From NCBI GenBank assembly GCA_038216025.1, contig JBBQQK010000017.1, forward strand, positions 1-15,931: a DNA stretch of 15,931 nucleotides, in the 5' to 3' direction. Below the pieces are notes generated by a model that was not told where the DNA came from, made no database searches, and saw only the letters and a list, made by a program, of their open reading frames with translations. The position numbers and the translations under genes are program-made. Below are positions 12,097-15,931 of this stretch, one piece after another. The DNA is from JBBQQK01 sp038216025 (GTDB lineage Bacteria; Patescibacteriota; UBA1384; XYA2-FULL-43-10; 1-14-0-10-43-13). Each line of letters starts with the position of its first letter. The first letter of the stretch is position 1.

Positions 12097-14175
12097 TTAT
12101 TTGCTTCCTCTTTTTTCAATGATCTCTTTAGCAACATTGTTAGGAACTTCAGCATAGTGAGAAAATTCCATAGTTGAAGATGCTCGTCCTTGGCTCATTG
12201 ATCTTAAGTTGGTGGTATATCCAAACATTGATGCAAGTGGAACCGTAGCTCGGATAACCTTAAGATTGCCGCGGTCTTCTAACTTCTCGATTTGCCCACG
12301 TTTTGCATTAAGATCACCAATCACGTCGCCCATATAATCTTCAGGTGTAATAGCTTCAATTTTCATCACAGGCTCTAGAAGATAAGGAGCGGCTTTTTTG
12401 AAAGCCTCTTGAAAGGCCATAGAACCAGCAATTTTGAAAGCCATTTCAGAAGAGTCAACTTCGTGGAATGAACCGTCGTAAAGCTCAACGGAGACATCAA
12501 CGACAGGATATCCGGCAATAACGCCTCTTTGTAAAGCTTCTTCAATACCTGCTTGAACAGGATTAATGAATTCACGAGGAATAGTTCCGCCAACAATAGA
12601 GTTAATAAACTCAAAGCCTTTACCTTGCTCTTGAGGTTTAACGCGAAGCCATACATGACCGTATTGGCCTCGGCCACCTGTTTGACGAATATATTTGCCT
12701 TCTTGCTCAACTTCAGATTTGATGCATTCGCGGAATGCAACTTGGGGAGCGCCAACATTGGCCTCAACTTTAAATTCACGTTTCATTCTATCAACGATGA
12801 TTTCAAGATGAAGCTCACCCATACCTGCAATGATCGTTTGACCGGTTTCTTGGTCTGTGCGAACACGGAAAGTTGGATCTTCTTCAGCGAGTCTTTGCAA
12901 TGCAAGGCCCATTTTTTCCTGGTCGGCTTTAGTTTTTGGTTCGATTGCAATGTCAATAACCGGTTCTGGGAATACGATTTTTTCAAGCATAATAGGAGTG
13001 CCTAAGTCGCATAAAGTATCTCCAGTGGTAGTCTTTTGAATACCAACTGCAGCTGCAATCTCACCGGCGTAAACTACGTCGACTTCTTCACGATGATTTG
13101 CGTGAAGACGGACTATTCGTCCGATTCTTTCTTTATTTCCCGAAACAGAATTCAAGATATATGAACCTTTTTGTAAGGTTCCTCTATAAACACGGAAGAA
13201 AATGAGTTTGCCCACAAATGGATCAGAAGCAACCTTGAAGGCCAATGCGGCTAAAGGCTCAGTATCAACAGGATTGATTTCAATATCTTCGCCTGTTTTT
13301 ACGTCTATAGCTTTTGCCGGTGGAATATCAAGTGGAGAAGGCAAATATTCAACGATAGCATCAAGTAGAGCAGAAACGATAACACCGCGGCCATCGCCAC
13401 CTAGAAATGGGTAAAATTGACCGGTAATTGTTGCTTTTCTGATCAACACTTTCAATTCGTCAGCATCGATCTCTTCGCCGCTGAGATATTTTTCCATAGC
13501 AGCATCGTCATATTCAACTACTTTTTCAACTAACTTTTCGCGCCATTCCTTAGCTTGATCAATCATATCAGCAGGAACTTCGCCTTGTGTTAGGGCTTTG
13601 TCCGTATAATCTTTATATGTGTAGGCTTTCATTTCAACTAGATCAATAACACCATTGATTGATTGCTCAAAACCGATTGGGATTTGAATCGGATAAGCAT
13701 TGACAGAAAGTCTCTCTCGAACAGAGTCAAGAGATCGATAAAAATCGCCGCCAGTTTGGTTTATTTTGTTGCAGAAAAACATACGTGGAACATGGTATTT
13801 GTCAGCTTGGCGCCAAACTGTTTCAGATTGAGGCTCTACGCCCATCTTGCCGTCAAGAATAACAACAGCACCATCAAGAACACGCAAAGAACGTTCTACC
13901 TCAACAGTGAAGTCAACGTGTCCTGGGGTGTCGATAATATTGATACGATGCTCTTTCCAAAAAGCCGTAGTCGCAGCAGATGTAATAGTAATACCGCGTT
14001 CGCGCTCTTGCTCCATCCAGTCCATAGTGGCTTCGCCTTCATGAACTTCACCAATTTTATGTGTTTTGCCGGAGATATATAAAATACCTTCGGTTACAGT
14101 GGTTTTTCCAGCATCGATATGTGCAATCGTTCCGAAGTTTCTAACTTTTTCTAACGGATAGTCCCTAGCAGCCAT
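12097..14175 (-). CDS. fusA: Elongation factor G with altered G4 and G5 motifs
   Basis: EF-G catalyses ribosomal translocation, and with RRF ribosome recycling. The 692 residues cover all five domains. G1 AHIDAGKTT (18-26), RERGITITSAA (58-68) and DTPGHVDF (82-89) are canonical. The base-recognition motifs are not: G4 reads NKIN (136-139) where NKxD is nearly universal, and the G5 region reads LGGDGRG (258-264) instead of a C-G-S-A type. Domain IV (RQTGGRGQYGHVW, near 495) and domain V look ordinary, so the enzyme appears functional. AAGGA precedes the ATG by 6 bases. It has its own promoter; rpsL and rpsG are not next to it, and tuf follows only after 889 bases. Confidence 0.98.
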   Translation of the reverse strand: MAARDYPLEKVRNFGTIAHIDAGKTTVTEGILYISGKTHKIGEVHEGEATMDWMEQERERGITITSAATTAFWKEHRINIIDTPGHVDFTVEVERSLRVLDGAVVILDGKMGVEPQSETVWRQADKYHVPRMFFCNKINQTGGDFYRSLDSVRERLSVNAYPIQIPIGFEQSINGVIDLVEMKAYTYKDYTDKALTQGEVPADMIDQAKEWREKLVEKVVEYDDAAMEKYLSGEEIDADELKVLIRKATITGQFYPFLGGDGRGVIVSALLDAIVEYLPSPLDIPPAKAIDVKTGEDIEINPVDTEPLAALAFKVASDPFVGKLIFFRVYRGTLQKGSYILNSVSGNKERIGRIVRLHANHREEVDVVYAGEIAAAVGIQKTTTGDTLCDLGTPIMLEKIVFPEPVIDIAIEPKTKADQEKMGLALQRLAEEDPTFRVRTDQETGQTIIAGMGELHLEIIVDRMKREFKVEANVGAPQVAFRECIKSEVEQEGKYIRQTGGRGQYGHVWLRVKPQEQGKGFEFINSIVGGTIPREFINPVQAGIEEALQRGVIAGYPVVDVSVELYDGSFHEVDSSEMAFKIAGSMAFQEAFKKAAPYLLEPVMKIEAITPEDYMGDVIGDLNAKRGQIEKLEDRGNLKVIRATVPLASMFGYTTNLRSMSQGRASSTMEFSHYAEVPNNVAKEIIEKRGSK

Positions 14176-14242
14176 AAAAAATCCTTGATTTAATTGATCA
14201 TTTTACAATTGTCACTTACCATTTAATAAATTTTACTTTAAA

Positions 14243-14270
14243 TGAAAACTGATAATCGAAAACTGAAAAC
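14243..14270. repeat. Four tandem heptamers in the fusA leader
   Basis: TGAAAAC, TGATAAT, CGAAAAC and TGAAAAC run in register within the 5' untranslated region of fusA, between its promoter and start codon. Confidence 0.6.
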
Positions 14271-14312
14271 ATTTACTTTGTATATCAAAACTTTCCCCCA
14301 AATTGCTCTACT

Positions 14313-14342
14313 ATAATAACACGGTAAAGCATGAAATGTCAA
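14313..14342 (-). promoter_or_regulatory. Sigma70-type promoter for fusA
   Basis: On the minus strand a perfect TTGACA (14337-14342) is followed after 18 bases by TATTAT (14313-14318), five of six matches to TATAAT. Transcription would begin near 14306, leaving an untranslated leader of about 130 bases. It sits between the terminator of the upstream small-gene unit and fusA, which makes fusA the first gene of its own unit. Confidence 0.7.
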
Positions 14343-14360
14343 TTGTAATTTGAGCATAGC

Positions 14361-14409
14361 CGTCAGTCGTCAGTCTTCAGTCCTTAGTCATTAGTCCTTA
14401 GTCTTCAGT
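14361..14409. repeat. Seven tandem degenerate heptamers upstream of the fusA promoter
   Basis: Seven consecutive 7-base units of the form CNTYAGT fill 49 bases with no slippage: CGTCAGT twice, CTTCAGT, CCTTAGT, CATTAGT, CCTTAGT, CTTCAGT. The period matches the arrays at 14243-14270 and 4325-4345, although the words differ. Confidence 0.75.
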
Positions 14410-14494
14410 GCTAGTTCTCCTATTTATTTTCAACTTTTCTACAATATGTGGTATACCAGAGATCATGCCTCTTGCAAGTGGCAATATTTTTTGC

Positions 14495-14531
14495 AAAAAA
14501 ACAGGCCCGCAACCTCATGTGAGTGCGGGCC
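14495..14531 (-). terminator. Intrinsic terminator ending the small-gene unit
   Basis: GGCCCGCA (14504-14511) and TGCGGGCC (14524-14531) form a GC-only-but-one 8-bp stem, with an inner CTCA/TGAG stem in the loop. On the minus strand a run of seven T (14495-14501) follows two bases later. This is a textbook Rho-independent terminator, placed 18 bases past the stop of the 50-residue ORF. Confidence 0.9.
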
Positions 14532-14548
14532 ATTGGTTATTGAATTTA

Positions 14549-14701
14549 TTAGCCTCGTCGGCTATTGTACCGGTTCCGAAGTCTTCGTCCCCGGTATGGA
14601 TCATAACTGCGCACCCTGACCGGTGCACTCTTGGTCTGCCACGTGGGCATCAGACCAACTGCCGTAAGCATAGTGACCATCAATGCTACTATTCTTGACA
14701 C
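14549..14701 (-). CDS. Small protein with hydrophobic N-terminus and Arg/Tyr-rich tail, function unknown
   Basis: This is a 50-residue ORF beginning with GTG. AAGGAG lies about 8 bases upstream, inside the end of the preceding ORF, whose stop is only 2 bases away. Residues 1-19 are hydrophobic after a single Arg (SRIVALMVTMLTAVGLMP), like a short signal peptide or membrane anchor, with a possible cleavage region near residues 22-26. The rest (RVRSYDPYRGRRLRNRYNSR) is strongly basic with regularly spaced tyrosines. An intrinsic terminator follows at 14495-14531, so this is the last gene of its unit. I recognise no family. It is most likely an exported or membrane-tethered cationic peptide; chance coding is unlikely given the ribosome binding site and terminator. 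Confidence 0.55.
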   Translation of the reverse strand: MSRIVALMVTMLTAVGLMPTWQTKSAPVRVRSYDPYRGRRLRNRYNSRRG

Positions 14702-14703
14702 TT

Positions 14704-14949
14704 TTACTCTCCTTGTTGTGCCATGACAATCCTTGTGATGGCACGGTGTTCGAATTGAGTCTCAGTTGAAAGGCTATTTACCTGTGCTGTGCCAATATAT
14801 CTGGCAAGCCTAGATTTCAAGCTATGCAAGTAAGACTTCAATTCATGAATCGGGTTGGCTGTAGTCAATATTATCCTGACAACTACCTCTTCTCCGATAT
14901 TTTCAACTTGATATTCAGCAGAAACCAGAGACTTGGCCTCTACCAGCAT
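14704..14949 (-). CDS. Hypothetical protein of about 81 residues, start uncertain
   Basis: The frame has coding-like codon use, with many G-starting codons and alternating hydrophobic strands (GEEVVVRIILTTANP, residues 19-33). A basic amphipathic helix follows (HELKSYLHSLKSRLARY, near 35-51). No signal peptide or transmembrane segment is obvious, so it is probably cytoplasmic. The ATG at 14949 has no Shine-Dalgarno, and the frame stays open upstream to 15069 without another ATG, GTG or TTG. The true N-terminus may therefore lie elsewhere, or the gene may be a decayed 3' fragment. Its stop is 2 bases from the next ORF's GTG, indicating an operon. A plus-strand ORF (14824-15087) shares exactly the same codon boundaries and is probably its shadow. 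Confidence 0.45.
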   Translation of the reverse strand: MLVEAKSLVSAEYQVENIGEEVVVRIILTTANPIHELKSYLHSLKSRLARYIGTAQVNSLSTETQFEHRAITRIVMAQQGE

Positions 14950-15381
14950 ACGGATCCAAGTAAATTGAATGAAACTGATGGGTTTGACCCAAAAGGTTTC
15001 TCGTTTAAAGAATACCTCCAGTTCCCATATGACAAATACCCTTTCTCTCCTATTGTCAACCTTCTTGTATTAGAAGCAGACTTATAGAAGAGAATTGCAG
15101 TATTTGCATTTGCATCCTCTGCGCGCGACCTGAAACCGCCAGGTGCGGCGGTTAGTATCTTCCCTCTTGGAGCCCGAAATGCCTCCTAACGGAGGCTACG
15201 TAGATATGCAAACGATCACTCCTTTCTCAGTGAACTGTCGATGCAATAAGATGAATGAGATTCTGCTATCAGACAGCAATTCATTTTAATTGGATCGAAA
15301 GGGGGGATGGGAACGGACTACTAGAAAGTATTCCGTTCCCCTGTTCTTCTAGATCTCATCACTCGCCCTCTATTGGGACTC
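14950..15381 (-). other. Gap of uncertain coding status with leader-like hairpins
   Basis: No confident gene. On the minus strand a frame from 15185 to its TAG at 14940-14942 is open for 82 codons and reads like protein (for example YLSYGNWRYSLNEKPFGSNP), but it has no ATG or GTG; TTG codons at 15059 and 15035 are the only standard starts. Its stop overlaps the 14949 ATG by 10 bases. Upstream, AAGGAG (15219-15224) stands 7 bases from a TTG (15211) opening a 19-residue ORF that ends at 15152. Hairpins GCCTCC/GGAGGC (15181-15196) and AACCGCC/GGCGGTT (15134-15153) follow; the latter overlaps that stop codon. This could be a leader or a decayed gene. Confidence 0.35.
15309..15340 (-). terminator. 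Long hairpin after the 99-residue membrane protein gene, possible terminator
   Basis: GGGAACGGA (15309-15317) and TCCGTTCCC (15332-15340) form a 9-bp perfect stem, and TACT/AGTA add four pairs after a C/T mismatch, around an AGAA loop. On the minus strand it is followed by ATCCCCCCTTTCG rather than a clean T-run, so termination is uncertain. It lies 41 bases past the stop of the gene at 15382. Confidence 0.4.
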
Positions 15382-15681
15382 TCAGTCAATTCTTGGCCAA
15401 CCGTCTCTTCCTAGTGGAAGGTTGATGTGGCGTCTCCTGACTTTCTCTCCCTTGAATACATTGCGGCACATCCATAACGATCCGACAGCAATGCATGCTG
15501 CCATTACGTAGCAGACAATGGCCATCATGCCTGTTTGACCTGCATCAGCAAGATACTGCTGTGATTCTTTTGACAACATCATATAGCCATTGCTGGTATC
15601 TCTGAAGATGTTGGCAATATAGATGCAATACAACTCGAGCAAAGCACCTATCGAAAGGATAGCGACTAACTTGATTTTCAT
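15382..15681 (-). CDS. Small two-helix membrane protein, function unknown
   Basis: The 99-residue ORF has an excellent Shine-Dalgarno, AGGAGG, 4 bases before the ATG. Two hydrophobic stretches fit transmembrane helices: residues 4-26 (KLVAILSIGALLELYCIYIA) and about 51-73 (MMAIVCYVMAACIAVGSLWM). The segment between is polar (RDTSNGYMMLSKESQQYLAD), and the C-terminal tail is basic (FKGEKVRRRH). By the positive-inside rule the Lys/Arg-rich termini should face the cytoplasm and the polar loop outside. It follows the truncated membrane protein gene by 27 bases. I recognise no family; the layout suits a small integral membrane component working with its neighbour. Confidence 0.7.
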   Translation of the reverse strand: MKIKLVAILSIGALLELYCIYIANIFRDTSNGYMMLSKESQQYLADAGQTGMMAIVCYVMAACIAVGSLWMCRNVFKGEKVRRRHINLPLGRDGWPRID

Positions 15682-15708
15682 ATTTCCTCCTGAGAATCAG
15701 TAGCCTGG

Positions 15709-15931
15709 CTAGGCCTGGCGGATATCGCTTTTTCGGTCTCGTCTGATGTGCTTGACTATCAGTATTGCTGCGAGCAACACGACGACTAAGCCAATGCCGA
15801 AGAGAACCCATTGAACATGACTCACTGGCGGAACTATTCCTGTTCCAACAATAGTTAAGCTCAGTCCAATGATCAACACTGCCCAGCAATTTCGATGGCC
15901 TTCGTTGATCTTGTCCCAGCTGCTGCTGTAG
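15709..15931 (-). CDS. Membrane protein, C-terminal part only (5' truncated by window edge), function unknown
   Basis: The frame enters from the right edge and yields 73 codons before TAG at 15709-15711. After a polar stretch (SSSWDKINEGHRN) come two hydrophobic segments, CWAVLIIGLSLTIVGTGIV and VQWVLFGIGLVVVLLAAILI, joined by a short PPVSH turn. The end is strongly basic (KHIRRDRKSDIRQA). This is a two-helix hairpin with a cytoplasmic basic tail, and any upstream domains are outside the window. The helix pattern and tail parallel the next gene, which starts 27 bases later with its own strong ribosome binding site, so the two are probably co-transcribed. No family is recognised. Confidence 0.6.
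   Translation of the reverse strand, partial: YSSSWDKINEGHRNCWAVLIIGLSLTIVGTGIVPPVSHVQWVLFGIGLVVVLLAAILIVKHIRRDRKSDIRQA

Noticed and set aside
14361..14409. Possible CRISPR array
   Set aside because: Units are only 7 bases with no spacers, so this is a short tandem repeat; no cas genes are nearby.
14824..15087. Plus-strand ORF of 87 codons with protein-like composition
   Set aside because: Its codon boundaries coincide exactly with the minus-strand frame ending at 14704, so good composition is expected of an antisense shadow. It has no Shine-Dalgarno. The terminator and neighbouring ribosome binding sites support the minus strand.
15545..15889. Minus-strand ORF of 114 codons at the right edge
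   Set aside because: It overlaps both membrane-protein frames in another frame; its Arg/Trp/His-rich composition lacks structure, and the other frames have hydrophobic helices and a strong Shine-Dalgarno.

Overview
The window reads as a chromosomal ribosomal-protein cluster from a bacterium with an AT-rich, streamlined genome, most likely a member of Patescibacteria (Candidate Phyla Radiation). The support for that is an otherwise complete S10/spc gene order in which rpsE is followed directly by rplO with no rpmD (L30) between them, a zinc-type S14, an L24 with a C-terminal Cys4 ribbon, and intergenic heptamer and REP-like repeats. Absence of L30 also occurs in other lineages, so the assignment is an inference. 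The standard genetic code explains every gene: EF-G, EF-Tu and the ribosomal proteins are full length without UGA readthrough.

All confident genes lie on the minus strand, so transcription runs from high to low coordinates. Going that way: 15931-14495 is a poorly recognisable group of small genes. It holds a 5'-truncated two-helix membrane protein, a 99-residue two-helix membrane protein with a strong Shine-Dalgarno, a leader-like gap with hairpins, an 81-codon ORF, and a 50-residue GTG-start protein with a hydrophobic N-terminus and an Arg/Tyr-rich tail. A textbook intrinsic terminator closes it. Next come heptamer repeats, a sigma70-type promoter and fusA (EF-G). An 889-base gap follows, with a bidirectional terminator, a MITE-like composite repeat, and a strong plus-strand promoter reading into a structured, apparently noncoding region. 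Divergent promoter signals then serve tuf (EF-Tu).

Below tuf comes rpsJ (S10), a 439-base gap with a degenerate tRNA-like element and four inverted repeats, and then rplC-rplD-rplW-rplB-rpsS-rplV-rpsC-rplP-rpmC-rpsQ-rplN-rplX-rplE-rpsZ-rpsH-rplF-rplR-rpsE-rplO. The last gene runs off the left edge. The usual rpsL and rpsG are not upstream of fusA. Several genes touch or overlap (rplD/rplW, rplB/rpsS, rplP/rpmC, rplE/rpsZ), which fits one long polycistronic unit making the 50S and 30S proteins plus the two GTPases that drive elongation.

The points most worth a second look are: an EF-G whose G4 motif reads NKIN instead of NKxD and whose G5 motif is also altered; a 28-bp exact duplication of the tuf 3' end around a REP-like palindrome; the unknown small-gene cluster at the right; and the structured noncoding gaps.
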